Below the pieces are notes generated by a model. The model did no database searches. It was not told the DNA's origin and saw nothing but the letters and a program-made list of their open reading frames with translations. From assembly GCF_000983115.1 (NCBI RefSeq), contig NZ_CGIH01000038.1, positions 18,128 to 82,127 on the forward strand: a stretch of 64,000 bases of DNA. Direction: 5' to 3'. Shown piece after piece: positions 52,845-62,474 of this stretch; the stretch's first letter is position 1; each line of letters begins with the position of its first letter. The position numbers and the translations under genes are program-made. Source of the stretch: Syntrophomonas zehnderi OL-4 (lineage in GTDB: Bacteria; Bacillota; Syntrophomonadia; Syntrophomonadales; Syntrophomonadaceae).

Positions 52845-53308
52845 CTTAAGCCATTCCTTACTGCAATATTAATTGTCATACAACACCTGCACTTCAGAAG
52901 AATTGATTTGTTTTTCTTATATTCTACATTTAGATGCCATTATCCTCTAGTTTCCCGGTAATAGTATACCTAATAATATAAACTCCCAAACTATAAGCAG
53001 CAGTTTGGACAAATAAGCTCTCTAACTGCGTTTATTTTTAATAAAGTTGACGATGGGCCGGACATTGATGTGCCGTAAGCCTGACGTGCAGACTGACCTT
53101 AGCATACAGTTAAAAAAGTAGAATAAATTATTAAATTGGCTGATTAATTAGAAAAGCTATCTGTTATTATAGGTATATTAAGATTTTGCATATTCAGTTG
53201 TTTTACATCCCAGGATCCAAAATCCTTGGCCTCGGCTCGGAATTATGTATGAAAACTAGGAATTATGCAAACGGATTAATTATTTCAGCTCATAAGCAGG
53301 AGGACAAA
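52845..53308. other. Intergenic, divergent promoter region before folE
   Basis: About 460 bases between the pseudouridine synthase (minus) and folE (plus). No THF or preQ1 riboswitch pattern was recognised, although these occur before folE elsewhere. A GGATCC-centred inverted repeat (CCAGGATCCAAAATCCTTGG) lies at about 53209-53228. An upstream reading-frame extension of folE from 53186 lacks a ribosome site. Confidence 0.4.
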
Positions 53309-53881
53309 ATGGATAAACAAGATAATAACAGGCTTAAGATTGAGGCGGCCTTCAAACAGATTTTGGAGGCCATTGGCGAAGATCCGCAACGGGAAGGGGT
53401 AGTCAATACGCCTGCCCGAGTTGCCCGCATGTACGATGAGTTGTTCTGGGGTATGAAGGTGGATCCGCGCAAGTATTTGGACGTTTCTTTTACTGAATAT
53501 CATGATGAGCTGGTTCTGGTGAAGGATATCCCAATCTATTCCATGTGTGAACATCATTTCCTGCCTTTTTATGGAGTAGCGCATATTGCCTATATCCCCA
53601 AAGGCGGCAAAGTGGTAGGCATCAGTAAACTGGCCCGGGTAGCTGAAGCCTACGCCCGCAGACCCCAGCTTCAGGAACGACTGACTTCCCAAATCGCAGA
53701 CTGTATTTATGAAACCCTGGAACCCATGGGGGTGGGTGTGGTCATTCAAGCTGAGCATATGTGCATGACCATGCGGGGTATTAAAAAGCCCGGTTCACTT
53801 ACTGTCACTTCGGCCGTGCGCGGAATCTTTGAAACCCGTCCTCAAACCCGGGCCGAACTGCTTACGCTCATCTTAAAATAA
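53309..53881 (+). CDS. folE: GTP cyclohydrolase I
   Basis: 190 residues. Converts GTP to dihydroneopterin triphosphate at the start of folate synthesis. Motifs: [40 protein letters not shown] (zinc ligands), [20 protein letters not shown] and [20 protein letters not shown]. Start at 53309 behind AGGAGGACAAA; a longer frame from 53186 exists but has no ribosome site. Lies near fhs, which also uses folate, though on the other strand. Confidence 0.96.
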   Translation: MDKQDNNRLKIEAAFKQILEAIGEDPQREGVVNTPARVARMYDELFWGMKVDPRKYLDVSFTEYHDELVLVKDIPIYSMCEHHFLPFYGVAHIAYIPKGGKVVGISKLARVAEAYARRPQLQERLTSQIADCIYETLEPMGVGVVIQAEHMCMTMRGIKKPGSLTVTSAVRGIFETRPQTRAELLTLILK

Positions 53882-54088
53882 TACCCCCGCTAACATCGTA
53901 CGCCTAGTAATATGTAAATTGATACTGAAAGCTGTGAGGAACACTGAATTTGAGTAATTTTTGGGGAAGGCGAAAGCTTAAATACAATTAATAATTCAGG
54001 GTTACTCATAAGCAATCAGTATCTTTCAGGGTCTAAAAAGCCACTGCTGTATTGGCGGACACTATTTAGGTTATCAGCTTTGGTTTTA

Positions 54089-55756
54089 TTAAAACAGACC
54101 TACGATAGTTCCATCCGGCAGAATATCAATCTTTTCCGCCGCCGGCGTTTTGCCCAGACCCGGCATAGTCATAATAGTACCAGCCAAGGCAACAATAAAT
54201 CCTGCTCCGGCCGAGAGTCTGACCTCTCTTATCGTCATGGTAAACCCGGTAGGACGGCCCAATGCATTGGGGTCATCGCTGAGTGAATATTGGGTTTTGG
54301 CCATGCATATAGGCAGGTTTCCGTAACCCAGTTCTTCAAATCGCGCAATCTGGTCATTTGCTTGCTTACTGTAGTTAACTGCCGCAGCCCCGTAAATTTT
54401 TTGACAGATTGTTTCTATTTTTGATTTTATCGGTTGTTCCAATTCATACAAGAAATTAAAATGGCTGGGCTTGGCAGTAGCTGCCATAACTTTTTGGGCC
54501 AGTTCCTCCCCGCCCTTACCGCCTTCAGCCCAGACTCGTGATAATGCCATTTCTGCACCCAGCGCAGCACATTTCTGTCTAACCAGCTCGATTTCTTCCT
54601 GGGTATCCCCTGGAAATTCGTTGAGGGCCACGACCACCGGTGGTCCAAAATAATTCAAATTTTCCAGTTGTTTTTCCAGATTGGCAATACCTTTTTCCAG
54701 GGCTGCCATATTTACCTCAGCCAGCTTGTCCTTAGTTACGCCCCCATGGTTTTTTAACGCCCGTATGGTCGCTACCAACACGATAGCATCGGGTTTTAAA
54801 TTTGCATAACGGCATTTTAGATTTAGAAATTTTTCCGCTCCTAAATCCGCGCCAAATCCGGCTTCCGTAATCAGATAGTCGCCTAATTTCAAGCCGATCT
54901 GAGTAGCCATTACGCTATTGCAGCCATGAGCTATATTGGCAAAGGGCCCGCCGTGAATAAATGCCGGAGTGTTTTCCAAGGTCTGCACCAGATTTGGTTT
55001 GATGGCATCTTTCATCAGAAGAGTCATGGAACCGGCCGCTTTTAAATCATCTGCAGTTATCGGTCGACCATCATAAGTATAGGCTACAACTATACGTTTG
55101 AATCTTTCCTTTAGATCCATCAAATCACTGGCCAAACACAAAGCCGCCATTATTTCCGAGGCTACGGTAATATCAAATCCTGACTCGCGGGGAATTCCAT
55201 CGGCTTTGCCGCCTAATCCCAACACGATATTGCGCAGTGCCCTTTCATTTAAATCCATTACCCGGCGCAACACCACCTGGCGCGGGTCGATATTTAAAGC
55301 ATTACCTTGGTGAATGTGGTTATCCACCATGGCTGCCAACAGATTATGAGCCGTGGTTATCGCATGAAAATCACCGGTAAAATGAAGGTTAATATCTTCC
55401 ATGGGTACCACCTGGGCATAGCCCCCACCTGCGGCTCCTCCTTTGACCCCAAAACTCGGCCCCAGGGAAGGTTCCCGCAAGGCAATAATGGCCTTCTGAC
55501 CCAAGCGGTTTAAGGCCATTCCCAATCCCACTGTAGTAGTAGTTTTACCTTCTCCGGCAGGAGTCGGATTAATAGCTGTAACCAAAACCAATTTTCCGTT
55601 TGGTTGGTTTTTAATCCTTTCCCAGGTATTAAGCGCGATTTTAGCTTTATATTTTCCGTAAAGCTCAATATCATCATCGTTTAAACCTAAGTATTGGGCT
55701 AGTTCAGAAATGGGTTTAAGGGTAGCACTTTGGGCAATTTCAATATCACTTCTCAT
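54089..55756 (-). CDS. fhs: Formate-tetrahydrofolate ligase
   Basis: 555 residues. Joins formate to tetrahydrofolate with ATP; reversible and used for C1 metabolism. P-loop-like [20 protein letters not shown], then [45 protein letters not shown]-type C-terminus DGTIVGLF. Start ATG 55756 behind AAAAGGAGTAATAAA (a frame reaches 55807). Full length. In a syntroph it can link formate handling to folate-bound C1. Confidence 0.96.
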   Translation of the reverse strand: MRSDIEIAQSATLKPISELAQYLGLNDDDIELYGKYKAKIALNTWERIKNQPNGKLVLVTAINPTPAGEGKTTTTVGLGMALNRLGQKAIIALREPSLGPSFGVKGGAAGGGYAQVVPMEDINLHFTGDFHAITTAHNLLAAMVDNHIHQGNALNIDPRQVVLRRVMDLNERALRNIVLGLGGKADGIPRESGFDITVASEIMAALCLASDLMDLKERFKRIVVAYTYDGRPITADDLKAAGSMTLLMKDAIKPNLVQTLENTPAFIHGGPFANIAHGCNSVMATQIGLKLGDYLITEAGFGADLGAEKFLNLKCRYANLKPDAIVLVATIRALKNHGGVTKDKLAEVNMAALEKGIANLEKQLENLNYFGPPVVVALNEFPGDTQEEIELVRQKCAALGAEMALSRVWAEGGKGGEELAQKVMAATAKPSHFNFLYELEQPIKSKIETICQKIYGAAAVNYSKQANDQIARFEELGYGNLPICMAKTQYSLSDDPNALGRPTGFTMTIREVRLSAGAGFIVALAGTIMTMPGLGKTPAAEKIDILPDGTIVGLF

Positions 55757-55807
55757 TTTATTACTCCTTTTGCCAAGTATTGAGAGTTGTTTGCATAACT
55801 CAAACAT

Positions 55808-56110
55808 TCAATTCTGAACTATTATAATCTTCAATAGTTACCACGTCCAGCCCATATTTTTTTGCCCGGGCATAATGTCTCTCTGAATTATATTGAGACA
55901 GCGGTTTCCTGCCGGATCGACTGCTAATTAAAGGATCGGTTGCTGATGGATTACTCCGGTTGCGTATATTGTCTTATTTTTCTCCCCACATCTTCAGGGC
56001 ATAATTTCCTGACCGGACAGTTCATCTATTTTCTGACCATCTTTATAAAACATATCGCGGGTAAACCAAGTACCTTTTCTCCTATTGCCAATATACGCTC
56101 AACTCACTCC
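55808..56110 (-). pseudogene. Frameshifted gene remnant
   Basis: On the minus strand the stretch reads in pieces: GTWFTRDMFYKDGQKIDELS then GQEIMP and a stop; one base later the frame continues EDVGRKIRQYTQPE and stops. A third piece, RSGRKPLSQYNSERHYARAK then [19 protein letters not shown] and a stop at about 55806, looks like a real C-terminus. The pieces line up as one protein broken by at least two frameshifts. Not identified. The region lies between fhs and trxB, with neither gene depending on it. Confidence 0.5.
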
Positions 56111-57328
56111 TTAGTTTACACCGGTTAAGCGACTCAAATTAACGCTGCTGATCTCATAGATACTGTTAATTAACTCCCCTTTTTTAAACAGCTGTACCAT
56201 CGGCAAGCGGTTCAAGTCAATATGATAACGCCTTTCGACCAGCTCATTGCGAGTAGCGTCCACTTTGACCAGAGCCAATTTTTCCTGATGTCGGCTTACA
56301 AATTGATCCACCAGGCCTATCTTTTCAGTACCTGTCATATCGGTGGGATCATAATAGGCCACCAAAACTGGTTTTTCCGAATTTAACACTTCACTTTGCC
56401 ATAACTGGGTTTCATGTACGTATTTTTCTGCGGCTACTGCCGCGATGGCTCCGTCAGCGGCGGCAGTTACCACCTGGCGCAGGTATTTATCGCAAACGTC
56501 ACCCGCCGCAAAAACACCTTCAATATTGGTCGCCATTTTGTAGTCAGTAATAATGTAACCTTGTTTATTCAGTTCAACCCGCCCCTGTAATAAATCTGAA
56601 TTAGGCAGCGTGCCGATAAAGATAAAAACACCGTTAGTTGGGTAATCGCTTTCTGCACCGGTTTTGATATTTTTTAAGGTTACGTTTTCCACCAGTTCAG
56701 AACCGTTTATACTCTTTACGGTACTGTTCCAAATCCATTTTAGCTTGGGATTTTTAAATGCCCTCTCTGCTGCTACGCGGTTGGCATCGACCTTGCCTTC
56801 CTCATGGATTACGATAACGGTTACATTCTCGGCAAATTTCGTTAAATATTCGGCTTCCTCTATGGCAGCATCACCGCTGCCTACCACCACTACGTCCAAT
56901 TCTTCAAAAAGATCAGCATCACAGGTAGCGCAATAGCTAACCCCTTTACCCCTTAGCCTGCCCTCACCGCTCACATTAAGCAAACGCGGTTCCGCTCCCA
57001 GAGCATAAATAACGGCACGAGCCAGGTAAGTCTCTTTTTTACAGACTATCTTTTTGGGTGATTCCTCCAAAAACAATTCGACTATGTTATCCTTGATTAA
57101 TTCAGCTCCAAAGGCCAGAGCATGGTCAGCCATTGACTGGGTCAAACCCGGCCCGGTAGTTCCCGGCCCAAAACCGGGGTAGTTTTCCAAATCCTCCGTT
57201 GTAGCCGCCTGTCCGCCCGGCCGGCCCTTTTCAATAATGGCCGTTTTCATTCGGGCACGGGCGCCGTACATTCCTGCTGCCAGACCAGCCGGTCCTCCTC
57301 CCAGGACGATCAGGTCATATGTTTCCAT
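56111..57328 (-). CDS. Thioredoxin reductase with C-terminal thioredoxin-like domain lacking CxxC
   Basis: 405 residues. Residues 1 to about 310 are thioredoxin-disulfide reductase: LIVLGGGPAGLAAGMYGARA (FAD), Cys133 and Cys136 in SYCATCDADLF, VVVGSGDAAIEEAEYL (NADPH), VFAAGDVCDKYLRQ. The last 95 residues look like a thioredoxin fold (VLVAYYDPTDMTG, LALVKVDATRNELVERRYHI, LPMVQLFKKGELINSI), but the usual WCGPC is replaced by YDPTDMTG, so it has no redox-active pair. It may bind partner proteins, not transfer electrons. ATG 57328; the ribosome site is weak. Confidence 0.86.
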   Translation of the reverse strand: METYDLIVLGGGPAGLAAGMYGARARMKTAIIEKGRPGGQAATTEDLENYPGFGPGTTGPGLTQSMADHALAFGAELIKDNIVELFLEESPKKIVCKKETYLARAVIYALGAEPRLLNVSGEGRLRGKGVSYCATCDADLFEELDVVVVGSGDAAIEEAEYLTKFAENVTVIVIHEEGKVDANRVAAERAFKNPKLKWIWNSTVKSINGSELVENVTLKNIKTGAESDYPTNGVFIFIGTLPNSDLLQGRVELNKQGYIITDYKMATNIEGVFAAGDVCDKYLRQVVTAAADGAIAAVAAEKYVHETQLWQSEVLNSEKPVLVAYYDPTDMTGTEKIGLVDQFVSRHQEKLALVKVDATRNELVERRYHIDLNRLPMVQLFKKGELINSIYEISSVNLSRLTGVN

Positions 57329-57582
57329 TACTAATCACCTGCCCTTACTAAAACAAAGTCTATTACGGTCAGCATTATACATAATCTCTCGTTTTTGGTT
57401 TATTGTTTGGTTAATAAAATCGTTTTATGCGTTGGCCTAGAATTAGAATTGCACAAATATGCGGGTGTAGGCAGTTGATTTATTCCCCGGTTCTTGAGGT
57501 CAACAAACCGCCTGAAGGTAGTCTTTTTTAATACCAGTAATTATTTTCCAGGGGGTAGTTTAAATACTGCTTATGGCGCAGT

Positions 57583-57588
57583 GATATA
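57583..57588 (+). promoter_or_regulatory. -10 box of the zinc-ribbon gene
   Basis: TATAAT in AGTGATATAATAATTATAG, about 35 bases before the ATG at 57622; the -35 region is poorly conserved. Confidence 0.4.
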
Positions 57589-57621
57589 ATAATTATAGAT
57601 AATGACGGAAGGAGCTACAGC

Positions 57622-57882
57622 ATGGATACTTCAGCAAAAGCAAAAACCCCTAAACATTCCTTTAACCCAGACGTGACCAATGAAATGGTAAACAAATATA
57701 TCGAGCAAAAAGGCTGCCGCACCCGATGCACGGTTTGCGGTGACAGCAATTGGAAGCTCCAGCAACCACTCGATGGATTACCCGGAGCCAAAGCCACTTT
57801 ACCGGTCGCCCTGATCTGCACATCGTGTGGGGCAGCCACCCAAGCAAATTATCTGCAAATAAGGAAGTACTTCGTAAAATAA
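57622..57882 (+). CDS. Small zinc-ribbon protein
   Basis: 86 residues. Two Cys pairs, CTVCGDSNWKLQ and CTSCGAAT, about 35 residues apart, make a rubredoxin/zinc-ribbon site; GCRTRC adds nearby cysteines. No membrane segment. Ribosome site GGAAGGAGCTACAGC. Function unknown; such proteins are often nucleic-acid- or protein-binding helpers. It converges with the MFS gene, ending 63 bases before it. Confidence 0.7.
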   Translation: MDTSAKAKTPKHSFNPDVTNEMVNKYIEQKGCRTRCTVCGDSNWKLQQPLDGLPGAKATLPVALICTSCGAATQANYLQIRKYFVK

Positions 57883-57944
57883 TTTTGGTGGCAGACACCC
57901 AGCTTACTCTCACTCAACCAATTATTATTAAGGTGCGACGCCCT

Positions 57945-59213
57945 TTAATACCCCTGCTGGTAAAGCAGCACACAGCTTACCGCGCCTAACCCAGAAATAG
58001 TCACCAGAAACAATAATCCTCCCACATAACTGCCGCTCATCTGAATCAGCCAACCGATAGCAAAGGGAGAAACTGCTGACATCAGATTGCTGACTCCGCT
58101 CATGATCCCGGCACCGGCCGCCATCAAACTATCCGGCATCAACATCTGTAACATTGACCAAACCGCCGGATAAACAAATTCATTTATTCCTACCGCCATC
58201 ACCATAAAGACTATTGCCAGAACAGGTGAAGAAACCAAGGCTATTCCCAGGGTAGCTACAGCCACACATACCAAAGCCAAGATAGCTATACTGCTTTTGC
58301 GCTCTGCTCTGTCCACCCATCTGCCCCCCGTCAAAATTCCAACCGCGGCCACCAAATAAGCCAGGGCTAGATTATTGGAAGTGCCGTTTATATCAAATTG
58401 GCGGGCTTGTACCAGGTACTGCGGCATCCAGGTTAATATTCCCCACCAACTGCATAAAAACGCCGTATAGGCGATACAAAGCAGGATAAAAGATGGATTT
58501 AACAGCAGGGATTTATCTCCTGCAATCTTTGGAGCCGTTTCAGGTACATGGGTTTGGTGGTTCTGATAAGATGCGGTTATATAATTGATTTCCTCTTTAG
58601 AAATATATGGATTGTCCTGGGGGCGATCCGATATCCAACGCATCCAAAGGGGGAAAGTGCATAACAAGGCCAAAAGGGCGGGTATAAAAAAACTGAACTC
58701 CCAGCCTAAACGGGAATTTATTGTGGAAAACAAGGGGAAAGCCACTATCATACCCACACAACCGCCTACTCCGTACATGGAATTGGCTGTTCCTCTCTCA
58801 TGGGGAGGAAACCACCGTTTAACCAGAATACTCATATTGGGAAAATGAATCCCGTTGCCAATTCCCAACAACACCCGTACCATAAGGATTGCTGCCAGTG
58901 ATCCCATCCACCCTCCGGCCAGCATGGCTCCAGAAGCAATGAATATCCCTAGCAAAATCGCTTTTCGGGATCCCAATCGGTTGCTGATCGGTACGGCTGC
59001 AATATTGGCAAGAGAATAAACCAACAGAAAAACTGTCATCAACAGCCCTTGTTGGGCAGTTTGTCCGACCAGTCCCAACTCTTGCAAAAAACGTGCATCA
59101 ACCAGCAGTGCCCCAATATTAACACGCTGCAGATATACCACAATCCACATCAAACTCATCGAAACAATCAATACATACCGAAATTTGTTGCGACTGGCTA
59201 TTTTCTTAATCAA
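57945..59213 (-). CDS. MFS transporter, anion:cation symporter type
   Basis: 422 residues, 12 hydrophobic helices. The loop sequence SNRLGSRKAILLGIFIASGA is the MFS A motif (DRxGRR type), and the central loop DRPQDNPYISKEEINYITAS is typical of the ACS family, which takes up organic anions with H+ or Na+. Substrate unknown. TTG start at 59213; the preceding sequence (AAGAAGATGAGGTT) gives a moderate ribosome site. Alone between the zinc-ribbon and spore genes; upstream lies a GGGACA...TGTCCC dyad at about 59253-59279. Confidence 0.88.
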   Translation of the reverse strand: MIKKIASRNKFRYVLIVSMSLMWIVVYLQRVNIGALLVDARFLQELGLVGQTAQQGLLMTVFLLVYSLANIAAVPISNRLGSRKAILLGIFIASGAMLAGGWMGSLAAILMVRVLLGIGNGIHFPNMSILVKRWFPPHERGTANSMYGVGGCVGMIVAFPLFSTINSRLGWEFSFFIPALLALLCTFPLWMRWISDRPQDNPYISKEEINYITASYQNHQTHVPETAPKIAGDKSLLLNPSFILLCIAYTAFLCSWWGILTWMPQYLVQARQFDINGTSNNLALAYLVAAVGILTGGRWVDRAERKSSIAILALVCVAVATLGIALVSSPVLAIVFMVMAVGINEFVYPAVWSMLQMLMPDSLMAAGAGIMSGVSNLMSAVSPFAIGWLIQMSGSYVGGLLFLVTISGLGAVSCVLLYQQGY

Positions 59214-59364
59214 AACCTCATCTTCTTTATTTATAATTAAACCCGATCAATGGGGACAGTATAAGAATCGAACGTGTCCCTAGATTTAAATTATAACATA
59301 CATATAATTTGAATTTACTGGCTCGGTATCAATCTAAGACCTGCAAAAAATCTAAATTAAACTG

Positions 59365-59898
59365 CTAAAACAGCAGGTTGCAGATATAAATGGAAGCAAC
59401 CAGGCTGGTAATGTCGGCACTGAGACCGGTGATGAGAGCGTATTTGTATTTTTTAATGCCTACCGATCCGAAATAGACGGTCAGAACAAAAAAAGTGGTG
59501 TCGGTAGTGCCCTGCATGACGGAAGCCATGCGGCCTATCATTGAGTCCGGGCCATATACTTTTATAAGCTCGGTAGCCAGCCCTAAGGCCCCACTGCCGG
59601 ATAAGGGGCGCATTACCCCCAAAGGCAGCACTTCGGCTGGTGCGCCTAATTTCTGCATCAACGGCAGCAAGGCTTGAATAAGATAATCCATGGCTCCGGA
59701 GGCCCTAAATACTGAAATGGCTACCATCATACCGACCAGGAAGGGGATAATCCTGACAGCGGTATAAAAGCCCTCTTCTGCCCCTTCCACAAAGGTCTCA
59801 TATACAGGCAGCCGTTTGCAAAAACCATAGACGGGCACGACCAGCAGCAGAAACGGAATAGCCCAGCGGGAAACCGCAGTCAGTATGGACATGAACAT
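59365..59898 (-). CDS. spmB: Spore maturation protein SpmB
   Basis: 177 residues, several membrane helices, nucleoside-recognition (Gate) domain: YTAVRIIPFLVGMMVAISVF, VLPLGVMRPLSGSGALGLAT, MASVMQGTTDTTFFVLTVYF. SpmA and SpmB act in spore core dehydration. Four bases downstream of spmA, co-translated. Confidence 0.94.
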   Translation of the reverse strand: MFMSILTAVSRWAIPFLLLVVPVYGFCKRLPVYETFVEGAEEGFYTAVRIIPFLVGMMVAISVFRASGAMDYLIQALLPLMQKLGAPAEVLPLGVMRPLSGSGALGLATELIKVYGPDSMIGRMASVMQGTTDTTFFVLTVYFGSVGIKKYKYALITGLSADITSLVASIYICNLLF

Positions 59899-59901
59899 AA
59901 C

Positions 59902-60492
59902 TTATTTCCTCCCCCAGTGGCTGTAGGTTCTGAAGAAATAGTCCAGGGAAACGGCTATTATCATAGCGCAGCTAGTGGCAAATATACACGCTCCTACGAT
60001 TTCGGTAGGGTCGGCTGATTTAAAGGAAGCCCTGACCCCGATGATGGTAGCCGGGATTAGCGTTATGCAGGAAGTATTTAAAGCCAGAAAAGTGCACATA
60101 GCCGCCGAGGCCTCTTTACTGTCATTGTTTAATTTTTGCAATTCCTGCATGGCTTTCATCCCAAAAGGAGTGGCAGCATTGCCAAGCCCTAAAACATTTG
60201 CGCTCAGATTAAGGATGATAGCTCCCATGGCGGGATGCCGGGGAGGCACCCCCGGGAACAGCTTAACCAACAAAGGCCTTAGCAGCCAGGCCAATCCGTT
60301 AATCAAACCGCCTTTTTCAGCTATTTTCATAATCCCTAACCACAGGGCCATGATTCCAATCAGATTAAAACAGACCTGTACCGCATCCCGGGCTGCGCCT
60401 AAGGCTGCCTGGGTAACCACCTCGATATTTCCGTTTAATCCGGCCACAATTATCCCCGATACCAACAACAAAAGCCAGACTACATTAAGCAA
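59902..60492 (-). CDS. spmA: Spore maturation protein SpmA
   Basis: 196 residues with membrane helices and the Gate-domain motifs MALWLGIMKIAEKGGLINGL, LSANVLGLGNAATPFGMKAM and FLALNTSCITLIPATIIGVR. Works with SpmB. Start at 60492 behind CGGAGGGAAATGTTTTG-type site. A family A repeat core (TACGCAGATAACAC) lies about 55 bases upstream. Confidence 0.94.
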   Translation of the reverse strand: MLNVVWLLLLVSGIIVAGLNGNIEVVTQAALGAARDAVQVCFNLIGIMALWLGIMKIAEKGGLINGLAWLLRPLLVKLFPGVPPRHPAMGAIILNLSANVLGLGNAATPFGMKAMQELQKLNNDSKEASAAMCTFLALNTSCITLIPATIIGVRASFKSADPTEIVGACIFATSCAMIIAVSLDYFFRTYSHWGRK

Positions 60493-60544
60493 AACATTTC
60501 CCTCCGCCTTATATTTTTCAACCCATTACTGCAGGCCGGTAGAT

Positions 60545-60562
60545 AATATACGCAGATAACAC
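60545..60562. repeat. Family A repeat core
   Basis: ATACGCAGATAACACAAG shares CGCAGATAACA with the inverted pair at 61849-61917. A short single copy upstream of spmA. Confidence 0.45.
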
Positions 60563-60635
60563 AAGCGACCTTGATAGCAAACCGGCCCCCGGTGTTGACG
60601 ATCCGCTTGTTATTTAGAAAGTTATGTTGGCAGCC

Positions 60636-60672
60636 AGAAAAATAGAACAGCCCGGCTTGTTGCCGAGCTGTT
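60636..60672 (-). terminator. Terminator of the ytfJ-like operon
   Basis: ACAGCTCGGC-AACAA-GCCGGGCTGT on the minus strand, followed by TCTATTTTT. Confidence 0.8.
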
Positions 60673-60739
60673 TCCTGTTTTTTTAATTATTTTTCAGTTT
60701 TTCCAGATTTATCGATGGCTGGTTTAAGTAAAAAGTTTC

Positions 60740-61174
60740 TCAACACTCTGGAGGAGTCTGATTTTGAGCCCGACTCCTTTCCTTTCTTTGCATGATGCCT
60801 TCGATTTTATCGATAAACTGTGGCGCCAGGTCTACAACTCTTTCAGCCAGGCCATTACCGTTCACTGCCAGTAAGCGGACATCATTCATTCTGACTACCA
60901 AAAAACCAATCGGTTTAACTGAAACCCCGGCGCCGCTGCCGCCGCCAAAAGGAAGCTGGGTACTTTTGCAGGCGTTATCGAATTCGTATTCCCCTCCACC
61001 GGCAGCAAAACCACAGGCAACCTGGGATATGGGAATTATTACAGTGCCATCATTGGTCTCAACTGCATCACCGACTACGGTATTTACATCCACCATCTCT
61101 TTTATACTTTCCATAGCCGTTTTCATTAGCCCTTCAATGGGACGGCTGTTCGGCTGAGTCTGTTGTGATTCCAT
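60740..61174 (-). CDS. ytfJ: YtfJ/GerW-family sporulation protein
   Basis: 144 residues. Family signature ETNDGTVIIPISQVACGFAA then GGGEYEF and GGGSGAGVSVKPIGFLVV. In Bacillus GerW acts in spore germination. Starts 41 bases inside the DUF2953 gene, the same arrangement as ytfI-ytfJ in spore formers. ATG 61174 behind AGGTGGTGGATAA. Confidence 0.9.
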   Translation of the reverse strand: MESQQTQPNSRPIEGLMKTAMESIKEMVDVNTVVGDAVETNDGTVIIPISQVACGFAAGGGEYEFDNACKSTQLPFGGGSGAGVSVKPIGFLVVRMNDVRLLAVNGNGLAERVVDLAPQFIDKIEGIMQRKERSRAQNQTPPEC

Positions 61175-61793
61175 TTATCCACCACCTGACTTTCCATGCT
61201 AAAATATAGAACACTATGATAATAATATGTACGATCCGCATTTTTAATATGCAGGCAAAATTACTTAAAAATATATTATTGGCAAAATCAGGTTTAACTG
61301 CCAATTGCAAATGATTAAGCCGACAATGCAGACTAATAAACACAGCTACCCAGCTCTGCAGCGCCCAGAAACAACCGCTACGCAATGCTGCCTGCATGGC
61401 GTCATTCCCGCCGGTGGTAGTTTTCCATTCCAGGTTATCTACCACTAAATATGACAGGGTTTTCTGGATGATATCAAAACGCATTTTTTCCAAGGGGGAA
61501 GTGTGATAAAGCGCGGATATTTTTCGCAAAACATTTTTTAGGGCGGCACCATTAAATCCCGACTGACCAGCAGGCTTGCTGTTCATACGATCAACCAGCA
61601 GGGCCTCCCAAAGATGCAGCCTGGGGTCACTAAAATCATATTCCCCTTTTTTCTGGTAAAAAGGGATTTTGATGTCCAGCTTGATGCCCTGGACATGATC
61701 TTGCTCAAATATTTCGATGGTAATACGTCCATGACCATAAAAAAAAGACAGGCTTACCAGGCACCCCAGCAATATGGCAACTATATAGCACAT
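61134..61793 (-). CDS. DUF2953 membrane protein (YtfI-like)
   Basis: 219 residues. N-terminal membrane segment (YIVAILLGCLVSLSFFYG) and a soluble beta-rich domain (RITIEIFEQDHVQGIKLDIK, IPFYQKKGEYDFSD), a linker, and C-terminal hydrophobic stretch (VHIIIIVFYILAWKVRWWI). DUF2953 genes usually stand before ytfJ; role in spores inferred from that. ATG 61793 behind GGGAGATTTTAG. Confidence 0.85.
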   Translation of the reverse strand: MCYIVAILLGCLVSLSFFYGHGRITIEIFEQDHVQGIKLDIKIPFYQKKGEYDFSDPRLHLWEALLVDRMNSKPAGQSGFNGAALKNVLRKISALYHTSPLEKMRFDIIQKTLSYLVVDNLEWKTTTGGNDAMQAALRSGCFWALQSWVAVFISLHCRLNHLQLAVKPDFANNIFLSNFACILKMRIVHIIIIVFYILAWKVRWWINGITTDSAEQPSH

Positions 61794-61848
61794 CTAAAAT
61801 CTCCCGTTTTTCCATATAGTTCCCATCAAGGCCAGGTATATGCATCAT

Positions 61849-61917
61849 AAATGGACGCAGATAACAGTCTCTTTCCGGGATGCGTTTCCGAAAAAAGTCT
61901 GTTATCTGCGTCCATTT
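61849..61917. repeat. Inverted pair of family A repeats
   Basis: AAATGGACGCAGATAACAG (61849-61867) and its exact reverse complement (61899-61917), 31 bases apart: a 19-bp perfect inverted repeat. It reaches into the 3' end of the DUF1992 gene and provides its stop codon. Confidence 0.8.
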
Positions 61918-62474
61918 CCTCCTTGGGTCGTATTTTCAATTAAGTTTTCAATGGCCAGAATTGTTTTCATCATTTCATTTTCAATATCCAGATTGGCTCT
62001 ACCCAGTCGAAATGTAGGGCATTGCAGATTGTAATCCAGAATTTTTTTATCAATCTTTTTAAGACTCAGCCTTCTTTGATAATAAAACAATTCTTTTTTG
62101 TCCCGGAATTTTTGCATGGCCTGGCGGCCATGTCTGTCGGCCAGGAACAGCTGGATATAGCGTTTAAAGTAATCAAGTTCCTCCTCTAGTTTAGCAAGGT
62201 CAGCATCTATTTCCTTGCCCAATTCAATCCAGTAAGGCGCAAAATCGTTTTCCTTCAGGATCTTGAAAGCCATCCTGAGTTCCGGAGGTTCGTAAGGATT
62301 TTCGGAAAGATCTATAGGTTGGCCGGCTCCTTTTAAATTATTAAAATCTCCCCGTTCTTGGGCTTTACGGATTTGTTCCTCCACCAGATCCCGGGTGCTG
62401 CTCATATACTTAGCCAGGCTTCGGTTTTGCTGGGCTCTTATCTTAATCTCTTCCTCAATATTGCGTTCACTCAT
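61902..62474 (-). CDS. DUF1992 (DnaJ-C28-like) protein
   Basis: 190 residues. DUF1992 domain with VEEQIRKAQERGDFNNLKGA then GQPIDLSENPYEPPELRMAF, lysine- and glutamate-rich helical body. Function unclear; related proteins carry a partial J-domain. One base after scpB, so in the scpA-scpB operon. Its last residues GGNGRR plus stop are read from a family A repeat, so the normal C-terminus is probably lost. Confidence 0.85.
   Translation of the reverse strand: MSERNIEEEIKIRAQQNRSLAKYMSSTRDLVEEQIRKAQERGDFNNLKGAGQPIDLSENPYEPPELRMAFKILKENDFAPYWIELGKEIDADLAKLEEELDYFKRYIQLFLADRHGRQAMQKFRDKKELFYYQRRLSLKKIDKKILDYNLQCPTFRLGRANLDIENEMMKTILAIENLIENTTQGGNGRR

Noticed and set aside
52845..53308. THF or preQ1 riboswitch before folE
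   Set aside because: Conserved cores of these classes could not be matched in the spacer.
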